10,152 bases of DNA. Origin: an uncultured Variovorax sp. GTDB lineage: Bacteria > Pseudomonadota > Gammaproteobacteria > Burkholderiales > Burkholderiaceae_C. The stretch spans positions 1 through 10,152 of the forward strand of contig CAIQMJ010000699.1 in assembly GCA_903872875.1 (NCBI GenBank). The letters are read 5' to 3'. The notes under the pieces are model-generated. The model did not search any database. It had not been told where the DNA came from and was given only the letters and a program-made list of their open reading frames with translations. Shown in pieces: positions 1 to 7,144 of this stretch; within the stretch, counting starts at the first letter, position 1, and each line of letters begins with the position of its first letter. Position numbers and translations under genes: made by a program.

Positions 1-988
1 CTTGGAGCTTGAATTGACCATCGCAACAATGCAGCGACCCATGATTTCTGCGGGCCGAAGACACGAGAAACCACGCCTTCCCCTGGCGCTCGTCGTCTGC
101 GATTGCCAAGACCTCGGGGGAGTCTTGTTGACCGATGTGCGTGCCTTGAGGATAGACATGGATCCCTCGTTCGGTCTTTTGACCAAACCAGCCGCGCTCG
201 CAGAGTTGGTCGGCCACTTCAACGTAGCGCAACCTCCTATCGCGCATCGCGGGACATCGCCTCCGGCTCGCCCAGCCAATATCTCCGCCTGCCAGGTCGG
301 TGACCTGAAGCGGGCCCATCGGATAGCCAAATCCACGCAAGGCATCGTCGATCGCTTGGGGATTGGCGCCCGCTTCCATGAGGTGGCTGGCTGCCTGCTT
401 GTAAGACGCCGGAAGCCGGCTTTCAATGAAGCCATCACACGCCTCGGGGCGCACCGCAACCCTTTTTAACCGTGCGGCCAAAGCAAAGGTGGTCGCGACC
501 ACTTCGGCGCGGACGTTGGCAGGAGCGACAATCTCCAGCAACGTCATGACGTTCGTGGGACTGAAAAAGTGCAGGCTCACGTCGTCCTGAGGTCGTGAGA
601 TGCTGCCAGCGATCACGTCAATGTCCAGATAGGAAGTATTTGTGGCCAGCACCCGCGCGGCTTGCACACCCAGTCCAGCTCCTGGAATGCAGCCTGCTCG
701 GCTTCAAGGTCCTCGAACACTGCTTCCACGACGAGGTCCACGTCCGCGAGTGCTGCGTAGTCGGTGCTGCCAATGTAGCGCTCCATTGGCGAGGACTTAG
801 AGCCGGGCGTCATGCGATTCCTCGCGACAAGACTCGCGTAGACGTTCTCAACGTTGGCGCTGCCGCGAGCGATGGGTGACTCATCGTGTTTGATCATCAC
901 AACGGAAAATCCTGTGTCCAGCGCAGACCGCGTCATGCGCGGTGCTATCGCTTGAAACTGCGCCAAGCGCTGTTCCGGTCTTTCTCAT
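1..988 (-). pseudogene. 3-hydroxyacyl-CoA dehydrogenase, frameshifted, C-terminus off the left edge
   Basis: NAD-dependent oxidation of 3-hydroxyacyl-CoA to 3-ketoacyl-CoA is the family reaction. Homology is readable on the minus strand from about 960 down, but only by changing frame. The first segment contains DYAALADVDLVVEAVFEDLE and ends KPRG. At 652-654 one G appears lost from a G run; restoring it gives the continuous motif KPRGVLATNTSYLDID. The middle segment carries LHFFSPTNVMTLLEIV, which holds the expected catalytic His and Glu, then the C-terminal-domain signatures CDGFIESR and GPLQVTDLAGGDIGW. Near 84-88 one extra base shifts frame again, after which AAEIMGRCIVAMVN matches the second C-terminal helix bundle. 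The N-terminal glycine-rich NAD motif is not readable in one frame. An ATG at 988 begins MRKTGTALGA, which resembles its start and implies a third lesion near 950-965. This is the last gene of the operon visible here. The two clear lesions are single-base changes, so sequencing error cannot be excluded. The family call is firm; the exact start is not. Confidence 0.85.
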
Positions 989-1093
989 TGTCTGAAACTT
1001 GTTTTGACATGGAGCCCCGGAATGGATGCTGTCGATTCGATGGACGCGTCAGCAGAGCCGAGGAGTTACTGGCAGACCTGGCGCAGAGTCAGA

Positions 1094-1402
1094 TCAGGAG
1101 GTGCCGGGTAACGCGACAAGCTTGAAGTGTTCAGTGAACGGCGGCTGAGCAAAGAATGCGGCCACCAAGCCCCGCCACTCGGCCATTGCCGGTGACCCGC
1201 GAAATCCGACCGTATGGTCTTCCAATGTCTCCCATTCGAGCAGCAGAAGGTAGCGATCGGCGGACTCGATGCTGTGCTGAACTTTGTAACCCCTGAAGCC
1301 CCTGGCCTTGGCGATAACGGTGCTCAGCCCGCGGTGCGCTGCTTCTTCGAATTGGGCTTGCTGGCCGGGTCGGATGCGAATGTCTGCGACTTCCAAAATC
1401 AT
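1094..1402 (-). CDS. ABM-superfamily (antibiotic biosynthesis monooxygenase fold) small protein
   Basis: A protein of 102 residues in the dimeric ferredoxin-like alpha/beta-barrel ABM superfamily, which includes quinol monooxygenases and YgiN-like proteins. Visible hallmarks are the opening strand ILEVADIRIRPG, a central strand DRYLLLLEWETLEDH, and the typical ending HTVGFRGSPAMAEWRGLVAAFF followed by an EHF strand. The ATG at 1402 is preferred because AAGGA (1410-1414) sits 7 bases upstream. A TTG at 1423 would overlap the SDR stop codon but has no better support. It lies directly downstream of the SDR gene and is probably cotranscribed with it. Its specific reaction cannot be inferred: members act on quinones, aromatic polyketides or haem, and many have no known activity. 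In a catabolic operon a role on a hydroxylated aromatic or quinone intermediate is possible, but this is inference. Confidence 0.85.
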   Translation of the reverse strand: MILEVADIRIRPGQQAQFEEAAHRGLSTVIAKARGFRGYKVQHSIESADRYLLLLEWETLEDHTVGFRGSPAMAEWRGLVAAFFAQPPFTEHFKLVALPGTS

Positions 1403-1419
1403 GGTTGTGTCCTTGACGT

Positions 1420-2205
1420 TCAATGAATGTGGCTTCCGCCGTTGACGTCGAGCGTGGCGCCGGTGACGTACGCGGAGAGGTCGGATGCCAGGAACAGGCA
1501 GGCGCCCGCAATCTCACGAGGCTTGGCGGCCCGCCGCAAGGGAATGCCCGCCACGATCTCCTGGTACTTCGCATCGGACATGCCATCCACCATGCCGGTT
1601 TCAGTCATCGATGGGCAAATCGCGTTGGCACGTATGCCGACGGGACCAAATTCGCGAGCAATGCTGCGGGTCATACTCAGCACTCCGCCCTTGGAGGCGG
1701 CGTAGTGCGCACTTCCGACCAAGCCGCCGCCGCGTTGTGCTGCTACGGATGCAACATTCACGATCACGCCCATCTTGCGCGGCGCAAAGACTCTCAGTGC
1801 ACTCTGACAGAGGTGGAACGCGCCTTTGAGGTTGATGTTCAGCATCAGATCAAGCTCCCTTCCGCCAATGTCCAAGAACGCATGCGACTGCACCACCGCT
1901 GCGGAGTTCACCAAGCAATCGACCGTGCCATGTAGCGATACCACGTCTCGCATGAGGCGTTCGCAATCTTCCGCGCTGGAGATGTCGCAGCGAAAGCCGT
2001 GCACCGACACCTCCCGTTTGAGATGCGCCCCAATCGAAGCCTTGATGTCGGAAAGCACGCTCTCGGACATTGAAAGGTCGACTACCACGACCTTCGCACC
2101 ATGCTCGGCGAACAGTTCTGCGGTGGCGTAGCCAATTCCGCGCAGAGATGCGGCGCCTGCAATAACGCAGACCTTGTCGTCCATCAGCATAGAGGTTCCG
2201 GTCAT
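1420..2205 (-). CDS. Classical short-chain dehydrogenase/reductase (SDR), FabG-like
   Basis: A 261-residue NAD(P)-dependent oxidoreductase that probably interconverts a hydroxyl and a keto group. The Rossmann glycine motif is G17-AASLR-G23-I-G25, two residues longer between the first two glycines than the usual TGxxxGxG. Asp43 at the end of the second beta strand suggests NAD rather than NADP. N100-SAAV replaces the usual NNAG. The catalytic tetrad is complete: Asn124 (in LNIN), Ser153 (in VASVAA), Tyr168 and Lys172 (YAASK). The C-terminus ends in the typical YVTGATLDVNGG. Length is normal for the classical family. The ATG at 2205 shares ATGA with the stop of the upstream epimerase gene, which supports translational coupling even though no strong Shine-Dalgarno sequence is visible. 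The physiological substrate is unknown; oxidation of a secondary alcohol intermediate of the imported compound is the simplest inference. Confidence 0.95.
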   Translation of the reverse strand: MTGTSMLMDDKVCVIAGAASLRGIGYATAELFAEHGAKVVVVDLSMSESVLSDIKASIGAHLKREVSVHGFRCDISSAEDCERLMRDVVSLHGTVDCLVNSAAVVQSHAFLDIGGRELDLMLNINLKGAFHLCQSALRVFAPRKMGVIVNVASVAAQRGGGLVGSAHYAASKGGVLSMTRSIAREFGPVGIRANAICPSMTETGMVDGMSDAKYQEIVAGIPLRRAAKPREIAGACLFLASDLSAYVTGATLDVNGGSHIH

Positions 2206-3131
2206 GGTTGGAGGGGGGCGGACTCAGCGTCCACAGGCATGTCGTTCAGAATCCAATCGATCACCGATGTGTGGCCAGGCGACCAGCCAAGCTCGCGTCG
2301 AGCGCGCAATCCTCGCACTCGGCTGTTGCTGCCAAGGGAGAAGTAAGCCTTGGACCGTCCCCAGCGCTCGGCTGCGATCTCCGGCGCCAGAGCCTCCACG
2401 CCATGGAGGTGCAGCCGAGTCGCAAGCGCTGCACCGATGTCGGCAAAGGATGCTTCTCCGCTTTCGGCAAAGTAGAACGCACCCGCTGGCGCGCGCTCGA
2501 CAACCTTGACGTACAAGGCGGCGACATCGTCGATGTGCACGTTCGACCAGACGTTGAGGCCGTCGCCGACAAGCTGCACCATGCCCTGTGCAAGCGCATT
2601 CCGGGCTAGAAAGGGGATCTGGACGCTGTGGCGGTTGACCCCGCTGCCCACGCCATAGATCAGGCTTGGGCAGATCACTGCAGACCGGATGCCGTGTTCT
2701 GCGGAGCCAAGTACCTCGAGGTCCAACGCATGACGAGCTTGCTTGTCGGGCGCCACGACAAAGGGGGTGTCTTCATTGAAGATGAACTCTGACTTGCGGC
2801 TCCCACGAACGTCATCGCCGATCACGCTGGAGCCGCTGGTGTGCAGAAGCAACTTCGAAGAACCTTCCAGACCTACGATCAGCGCGCGTACGGCGCCTTG
2901 ATGGTCCGCGCTGGCGGTGTTGATCACGCCATCGGATGTGCGCGCTTCCTGCGTGAGCAGTACGCTGTCGTCCAGGCCACCCAGGACAGGCTCGATGCCT
3001 TGTTGCTCGATCAGTTTTGCACTTTCAGCGCTTCGAACCAGACCACGTACGCGATAGCCACTCTGAAGGAGTTTCAGTGCCACCGATCCGCCGATGTATC
3101 CGGTCGCACCTGTCAAGAAGATCGTTTTCAT
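2202..3131 (-). CDS. NAD(P)-dependent epimerase/dehydratase-family (extended/atypical SDR) protein
   Basis: A 309-residue Rossmann protein opening MKTIFLTGATGYIGG, giving the GxxGxxG nucleotide motif at Gly8/Gly11/Gly14; Arg33 in GLVR after strand two is compatible with NADP binding. Further family marks are HTSGSSVIGD, SLIYGVGSG, VHIDDVAALYV and the C-terminal ARRELGW motif. The YxxxK catalytic pair is not obvious: the equivalent stretch reads APDKQARHALD, so the classical tyrosine mechanism may be absent, as in some atypical SDRs. The start at 3131 was chosen because it overlaps the TRAP permease stop as ATGA; a longer frame from 3263 would lie inside the permease gene. The product is likely a cytoplasmic reductase or epimerase-like enzyme acting with the adjacent SDR. 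NmrA-like non-enzymatic sensing is a weaker alternative. Confidence 0.9.
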   Translation of the reverse strand: MKTIFLTGATGYIGGSVALKLLQSGYRVRGLVRSAESAKLIEQQGIEPVLGGLDDSVLLTQEARTSDGVINTASADHQGAVRALIVGLEGSSKLLLHTSGSSVIGDDVRGSRKSEFIFNEDTPFVVAPDKQARHALDLEVLGSAEHGIRSAVICPSLIYGVGSGVNRHSVQIPFLARNALAQGMVQLVGDGLNVWSNVHIDDVAALYVKVVERAPAGAFYFAESGEASFADIGAALATRLHLHGVEALAPEIAAERWGRSKAYFSLGSNSRVRGLRARRELGWSPGHTSVIDWILNDMPVDAESAPLQP

Positions 3132-5116
3132 GGAAGGCCCTTGATGAAGCCGGTTGATAGCCACGGCACAGCGGCAACGACGATTGTCCCCACCAGCAGA
3201 GCCAGCATGTAGCCCATGATGGGGCGCATGCCCGCACTCGGACTGACGCGACTGATCGCACATGCGGCGTAGTAGCCGACCCCAAATGGCGGCGCAAAGA
3301 GTCCGATACCCATCGCCAGAACAACCACCATAGAGTAATGCACGTCATTCACCCCGAACTGCTTGGCGATTGGAAACAGAAGGGGGCCGAACACAACAAT
3401 TGCTGGAATTCCCTCCAGGACACTGCCCAGAATGATGAATGCCAAGATTGATACGGCGAGGAAGCCCGTCGTCCCTCCGGGAAGCCGCGTCATCGCTTCG
3501 GCGAGCTGGCGTGAGAAGCCCGACTGGGTGAGGGCCCATGCCATGCCTGTCGCGGTGCCGATGATCAGCAGGATGGCACCGGACAGGGCCGCCGTCTCGA
3601 CCAGTGCGGGCCATAGGCTGCGGATGTCGAGCTGGCGATAAACCACCAGGCCGGCAATGAGCGCATAGGCGATCCCAATGGTTGAGACCTCGGTGGCCGT
3701 GGCCACGCCTTCCACGACTGCCGCACGAATGATGAATGGGAGTGCAAGCGCTGGCAACGCGATCAGCAGGGCCCTGCCCACTTCCTTCCGGGTCGCACGA
3801 ACAGCATGGGTCACGTCGACCTTGCGCACACGCCACCACACCACGAAGCACAGCAGGGCAGCCAGCACCAGCGCCGGCAGCAGACCTCCTGAGAACAGGG
3901 CGGCGATCGAGATCCCTGTCACCGACCCGATCGTGATAAGCACGATGCTCGGCGGGATGGTCTCTGTCTGCGCCCCAGTGGCTGCCAGCAACGCCACCAT
4001 TTCTCCATCCTTCTCGCCGCGCTTTCGCATCTCCGGAAACAGAACGGGCGCGATCGCTGCCATGTCCGCGGCTTTCGATCCGGAAATGCCGGACACGAGG
4101 TACATGCCTCCGATCAGCACATAGGACAGACCGCCTCGAACATGCCCGAGGAGGGAGGCCAGAAATTGGACCATGGCTTTGGCCATGCCACTGAGTTCCA
4201 GAACGACGCCCAGGAAGATAAAGAGCGGCACGGACAGCAGCACGAGGTGCGACATGCCCTCGTCCATCCTGCCGACGATGACATTGACGGGTTTGGTGGT
4301 GCTCAGCGCCAAGTAGCCGAAGGTGGCCAATCCGAACGCAAAGGCGATGGGCACTCCCGACAGCACCAGCAATCCGACGATGCCCACGAAAAAGATGAGA
4401 AGGTTGAAATTTCCGAGGCCTGGAAACAACGGGCTGATGAAATAGAGCACAACCCCGATCACCGTCACCAGGCCCAGGGCGGCCGCCAGCCGCTTGCCGT
4501 CCGTGGCCTCCGCCAGTTTGAGGGCGGCCGCCACACACATAAGCGCTATGCCGATCGGCAAGGCGGCCGCACGCCAGGCGTTGGAGATGTCCAGCGATGG
4601 CGTCGTCACGATCGCTTCCTCGCTTGCGAAGTCATAAGCCGGATGGAGGATAAGGAGCAGGAAGGCACCCGAGGCGACCACCGCGAAAAGATCGAGAAAA
4701 GCCCGGATTCCGGGCGACGCAATGTCGAGCAGTGCCGTCATGCGCATGTGCGACGACCGTCGCAGTGCGATGACGGCACCCAGCATCGCGAGCCAGAGGA
4801 ACAGCATGGAAGCGAGTTCGTCGGTCCATCCGAGCGGGCGGTGAAACACATAGCGGCTCACGACCCCCGAGAGCAGCACGAGGATTTCCACGAGAACCAG
4901 GGCCGCTGCGGGCACCTCGGTCACGATGGCGAGCAGCCGGTCGGCACGACGGACACTGCGGAGCCAGGCGCTGGGCAGCCCGGCAGGGGAAGCCGCCAGC
5001 GCCGAGCGCTCGGAATGCGTTATCGGATCCACGGATTTGTCTCCAGTTCGTTCACGGTTCAGCGCGCGGGCGTTGCGAATGCAATCGCTCCTCCCGTCTA
5101 AGGGCGGTTCGCGCAT
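3128..5116 (-). CDS. TRAP transporter fused permease, DctQ (small) + DctM (large) subunits
   Basis: Inner-membrane component of a tripartite ATP-independent periplasmic transporter that takes up organic acids using an ion gradient. The 662 residues fuse the two membrane subunits. Residues ~60-225 form the four-helix DctQ part with its signature SRYVFHRPLGWTDELASMLF around 87-106 and a nearby SSHMRM. Residues ~235-660 form the multi-helix DctM part, with GVPIAFAFGLATFGYL (255-270), SVPLFIFLGVVLELSG and the hallmark SGISGSKAADMAAIAP (342-357). The ATG at 5116 has AGAGG-like pairing about 7 bases upstream; a GTG at 5032 preceded by GGAG is a credible shorter start, since residues 1-28 are not conserved-looking. 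The gene follows the binding-protein gene by 41 bases and overlaps the epimerase gene by ATGA. The transported substrate is not identifiable from sequence. Confidence 0.96.
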   Translation of the reverse strand: MREPPLDGRSDCIRNARALNRERTGDKSVDPITHSERSALAASPAGLPSAWLRSVRRADRLLAIVTEVPAAALVLVEILVLLSGVVSRYVFHRPLGWTDELASMLFLWLAMLGAVIALRRSSHMRMTALLDIASPGIRAFLDLFAVVASGAFLLLILHPAYDFASEEAIVTTPSLDISNAWRAAALPIGIALMCVAAALKLAEATDGKRLAAALGLVTVIGVVLYFISPLFPGLGNFNLLIFFVGIVGLLVLSGVPIAFAFGLATFGYLALSTTKPVNVIVGRMDEGMSHLVLLSVPLFIFLGVVLELSGMAKAMVQFLASLLGHVRGGLSYVLIGGMYLVSGISGSKAADMAAIAPVLFPEMRKRGEKDGEMVALLAATGAQTETIPPSIVLITIGSVTGISIAALFSGGLLPALVLAALLCFVVWWRVRKVDVTHAVRATRKEVGRALLIALPALALPFIIRAAVVEGVATATEVSTIGIAYALIAGLVVYRQLDIRSLWPALVETAALSGAILLIIGTATGMAWALTQSGFSRQLAEAMTRLPGGTTGFLAVSILAFIILGSVLEGIPAIVVFGPLLFPIAKQFGVNDVHYSMVVVLAMGIGLFAPPFGVGYYAACAISRVSPSAGMRPIMGYMLALLVGTIVVAAVPWLSTGFIKGLP

Positions 5117-5157
5117 TTGGCGCCTCTTAGAAAGAGTGAGGTCGCATCGATCCCAGC

Positions 5158-6216
5158 TCAGACCAGCTTGCCGCTGTACCTTTCGAGCAGGGCCCAGGCC
5201 TCCGGACCGAACTTCTTTTGCCAGTCGCTGTAGTAATTGGCCTTCTGGAGGGCCTCACGGAAAGGCTTGGCATCCACTTGGTTGAACTGCATGCCTGAGC
5301 TCTTGAACTTGGCTTCCAGCGACTTGTTCAACACGGCGTGCGCTTCACGCTGCTTGAAAGCGTTGGCGTCGAAGATCTGGATCGCCAGCTGACGCAGGTC
5401 GTCCGGCAATGCGTTCCAATTGCGTTTGTTGCCGACCAAGGTGAAGCAGTCCCAAACGTGGGAGGTGTACGAGCAGTACTTCTGTACTTCGTACAGCTTG
5501 TTGGACTCCACCAATGGGAGTGCATTCTCCTGGCCGTCCACCACCTTGGTCTGCAGCGCTGTGTACAGCTCCCCCACCGGAATGCTGGTTGGAGATGCGT
5601 CGAGGCCCTTGAAGACCGAGGTCAGGATCGGACTCACCGGCACGCGGATTTTCATCCCGGCAATGTCCTTCGGTACCACGATGGGCTTCGAGGAATTCGT
5701 CACCTGACGGAAGCCGTGGTCGAACGCCTTGCCCACGGCCACCAAGTTCACCTTGTCGAAAGAGCTGCGGATGTGTGCGCCCAGATCTCCGTCCATCGCC
5801 TTCCAGACAGTCGCATAGTCGGGAAAGGCAAACGCCACGAGGTTGATCGAAGCGACTGGAACCAAATTTCCCCAGATGCTGTTCGCGGTGCAGACGAAGT
5901 CGATCGCACCAGAGCGCACTTGAGACACCGTGTCTGTGTCGCTGCCGAGCTGCCCATTGGCGAAAACTTCGATTGCGAGCCGGCCGCCCGATTCGCGGAG
6001 GATTTCGGCGCATGCGGTCTTCAGGGCCGCTGTCGTCGGATGACTGTCCGGGATCGAAATGGCGATCTTCAGATTGAACTTGCTCGCTGCCTGCGCCATC
6101 GCAGCGGCTGGCACGATGGTGCTGACCGCGACGGTGGCGAACTGCTTGAGGATGTCTCGACGGCCGCTGAGCGGCGCGCGGGCCGCATGTGCGATGGACA
6201 AAGAGTTGAGCTTCAC
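5158..6216 (-). CDS. TRAP transporter solute-binding protein, DctP family, Tat-type signal
   Basis: A periplasmic receptor of 352 residues that delivers a substrate, usually a carboxylate, to the DctQM permease encoded next. Residues 1-43 form a long signal peptide with twin arginines (R19-R20 in GRRDILKQFA) and a probable cut after AMAQA, suggesting Tat export. The mature part shows family landmarks: GSDTDTVSQVRSGAIDF, FRQVTNSSKPI, then GMKIRVP, in which Arg191 corresponds to the conserved arginine that pairs with the ligand carboxylate in TRAP binding proteins, and GELYTALQTKVVDGQENA (215-232). The start is a GTG at 6216, chosen because AGGAGA (6223-6228) lies 6 bases upstream and the signal peptide begins there; a longer frame to 6369 would overlap the VOC gene. 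Substrate class is inferred to be an organic acid only from the family. Confidence 0.96.
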   Translation of the reverse strand: MKLNSLSIAHAARAPLSGRRDILKQFATVAVSTIVPAAAMAQAASKFNLKIAISIPDSHPTTAALKTACAEILRESGGRLAIEVFANGQLGSDTDTVSQVRSGAIDFVCTANSIWGNLVPVASINLVAFAFPDYATVWKAMDGDLGAHIRSSFDKVNLVAVGKAFDHGFRQVTNSSKPIVVPKDIAGMKIRVPVSPILTSVFKGLDASPTSIPVGELYTALQTKVVDGQENALPLVESNKLYEVQKYCSYTSHVWDCFTLVGNKRNWNALPDDLRQLAIQIFDANAFKQREAHAVLNKSLEAKFKSSGMQFNQVDAKPFREALQKANYYSDWQKKFGPEAWALLERYSGKLV

Positions 6217-6222
6217 GGGATG

Positions 6223-6228
6223 TCTCCT
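6223..6228 (-). promoter_or_regulatory. Ribosome binding site setting the GTG start of the dctP-like gene
   Basis: AGGAGA on the minus strand, 6 bases before the GTG at 6216, in the 26-base gap after the VOC stop codon. It is the best Shine-Dalgarno match near this gene and decides between the GTG and the longer upstream frame. Confidence 0.8.
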
Positions 6229-6242
6229 ATTTGTTTTGTCGT

Positions 6243-6668
6243 TTAGCCAAAGACCTTGGGCTGATGCACTTCGATCACGTTGCCGTCGGGATCTTGCAGG
6301 AAGACTTGGTGCCAGCCGGCGATTGCCCAACGCCCATAGTCCGAGTAACGGATGCCTAACTCGTCGCATTTGCGCATGAATCCCTTGATGTCGTCCGTGC
6401 GGAAGCAGAAGTGGCCGCGCGCCATCGGATTGACGATCTGCTTCATCTTGAAGCCGGTGTCGAGATCGCGCTCCGCCCAGTGAAATTCGATGTCGCCGTC
6501 GGTGAGGAAGTCAACCTTGCCGTTGTAGCCGGATGTCGTGCTTTCTGCGTTTACGCGCGAATGCTCCTCATCGCGAATCGTGCCGAGATCGAACAGCGTC
6601 GTATAGAACTTGGTAAGTCGTGGAAGGCTGTCGGTGCACAGGTTCATGTGATGAAACTTGAAGTTCAT
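6243..6668 (-). CDS. VOC-superfamily (glyoxalase/extradiol dioxygenase fold) protein
   Basis: A 141-residue vicinal-oxygen-chelate protein and the first gene of the minus-strand operon. It has the two paired beta-alpha-beta-beta-beta modules of the fold. Candidate metal ligands are His7 (FHHMNL), Glu61 (DIEFHW), His86 (RGHFCFRTDD) and Glu133 (NVIEVHQ), the His-Glu-His-Glu set seen in metal-dependent glyoxalase I type members. The C-terminal QVFLQDPDGNVIEVHQP is a typical VOC ending. The ATG at 6668 has AAGGA (6674-6678) 5 bases upstream. Homologues include lactoylglutathione lyase, methylmalonyl-CoA epimerase, fosfomycin resistance proteins and ring-cleaving dioxygenases; one-module enzymes of this size are more like the first three. 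Position at the head of a transporter-catabolic operon favours an early metabolic step or isomerisation, but that is inference. Confidence 0.92.
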   Translation of the reverse strand: MNFKFHHMNLCTDSLPRLTKFYTTLFDLGTIRDEEHSRVNAESTTSGYNGKVDFLTDGDIEFHWAERDLDTGFKMKQIVNPMARGHFCFRTDDIKGFMRKCDELGIRYSDYGRWAIAGWHQVFLQDPDGNVIEVHQPKVFG

Positions 6669-6725
6669 GGGTGTCCTTGGTCGTTTGGGGATGAAAAAAG
6701 GACGCGATTCAGACGCGTGTGCCGG

Positions 6726-6753
6726 ACTTTATTGAATTTACTGGTGAAGTCAA
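6726..6753 (-). promoter_or_regulatory. Putative sigma-70-like promoter of the VOC-TRAP operon
   Basis: On the minus strand TTGACT (6748-6753) matches the -35 consensus in five of six bases, and TAAAGT (6726-6731) is a weaker -10 match (four of six) after a 16-base spacer. It would start transcription about 50 bases before the VOC start codon. It sits between two palindromes that could bind the neighbouring IclR regulator. Predicted by eye only. Confidence 0.45.
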
Positions 6754-6756
6754 TAA
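6729..6756. repeat. Inverted repeat TTATTGA-N14-TCAATAA spanning the predicted promoter
   Basis: Perfect 7-base arms at 6729-6735 and 6750-6756 separated by 14 bases. The arms overlap the predicted -10 and -35 hexamers, so a protein bound here would block RNA polymerase. A second overlapping pair, GACTT (6725-6729) and AAGTC (6747-6751), adds to the symmetry. It could be a repressor operator or a chance AT-rich repeat. Confidence 0.45.
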
Positions 6757-6759
6757 TGC

Positions 6760-6777
6760 ATAGGCGTAAACACCTAT
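6760..6777. promoter_or_regulatory. 18-bp imperfect palindrome, candidate IclR-family operator
   Basis: ATAGGCGTAAACACCTAT pairs at seven of nine symmetric positions. It lies directly upstream of the predicted -35 element of the minus-strand operon, a position used by IclR-type activators. The adjacent divergent iclR-like gene is the natural candidate to bind it. No experimental motif for this regulator is known to me. Confidence 0.5.
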
Positions 6778-6818
6778 GAAGAGACCAGAGTAAAAAATCT
6801 GTGCTTTGCGGCATACAC

Positions 6819-6834
6819 TTCATTCATGAATCAA
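6819..6834. promoter_or_regulatory. 16-bp palindrome centred on ATTCATGAAT
   Basis: TTCATTCATGAATCAA pairs at seven of eight symmetric positions, with a perfect 10-base core at 6822-6831. It lies on the regulator side of the divergent intergenic region, so it could serve autoregulation of the iclR-like gene or be a second half of a looped operator. Its sequence differs from the palindrome at 6760-6777, so the two may not bind the same protein. Confidence 0.35.
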
Positions 6835-6884
6835 ACGATGCGCTGATGGATGTTTGGGTGGCGACGGCGTTGTTGAAAGCTTGC

Positions 6885-6912
6885 ACGGCGCGCAGGGGAT
6901 GCAGCGCGCCGT
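6885..6912. repeat. GC-rich hairpin, 9-bp perfect stem, in the iclR leader region
   Basis: ACGGCGCGC (6885-6893) and GCGCGCCGT (6904-6912) form a perfect stem around a 10-base loop. Neither strand has a T run after it, so it is not a classical intrinsic terminator. It lies about 230 bases upstream of the regulator start, in the 476-base gap 6669-7144 that has no recognisable gene. A frame across 6801-7148 shows no family features. Confidence 0.45.
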
Positions 6913-7144
6913 TGCCCGGCACCTTTGCGCCCAGGCGTCGCCCTAACGGCCACTCGATCCACGCACTCGTGCGCTTCTCAGCGCGTGTACATCGGCAAGG
7001 AAATGAACGCGTCAGGCGTTGGGAGAGGGGCTCAGGCCGCCAAAATAGCCGACCTGGGCTCGCATGGGCCTACGGCGTGGGCGACCAAAAGCGGGACTCA
7101 ATGACTGGACTTGGCAAACAGGCGGCAATGGAACGGAGTGGGCG

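Noticed and set aside
2..469. A 155-codon plus-strand open frame at the left edge
   Set aside because: The minus strand here encodes clear 3-hydroxyacyl-CoA dehydrogenase motifs; the plus frame has no family features.
3345..4538. A 397-codon minus-strand frame inside the TRAP permease
   Set aside because: It is an alternative frame of the permease with Arg/Gly/His-rich composition; the other frame carries all DctM signatures.
4142..5101. A 319-codon open frame on the plus strand
   Set aside because: It lies antisense to the TRAP permease gene; its product is rich in His, Gln, Asp, Glu and Arg, the pattern made by reading a hydrophobic membrane protein backwards in high-GC DNA. No family is recognisable.
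5338..6246. A 302-codon open frame on the plus strand
   Set aside because: Antisense to the well-supported DctP gene, with no recognisable domain and no suitable ribosome binding site.
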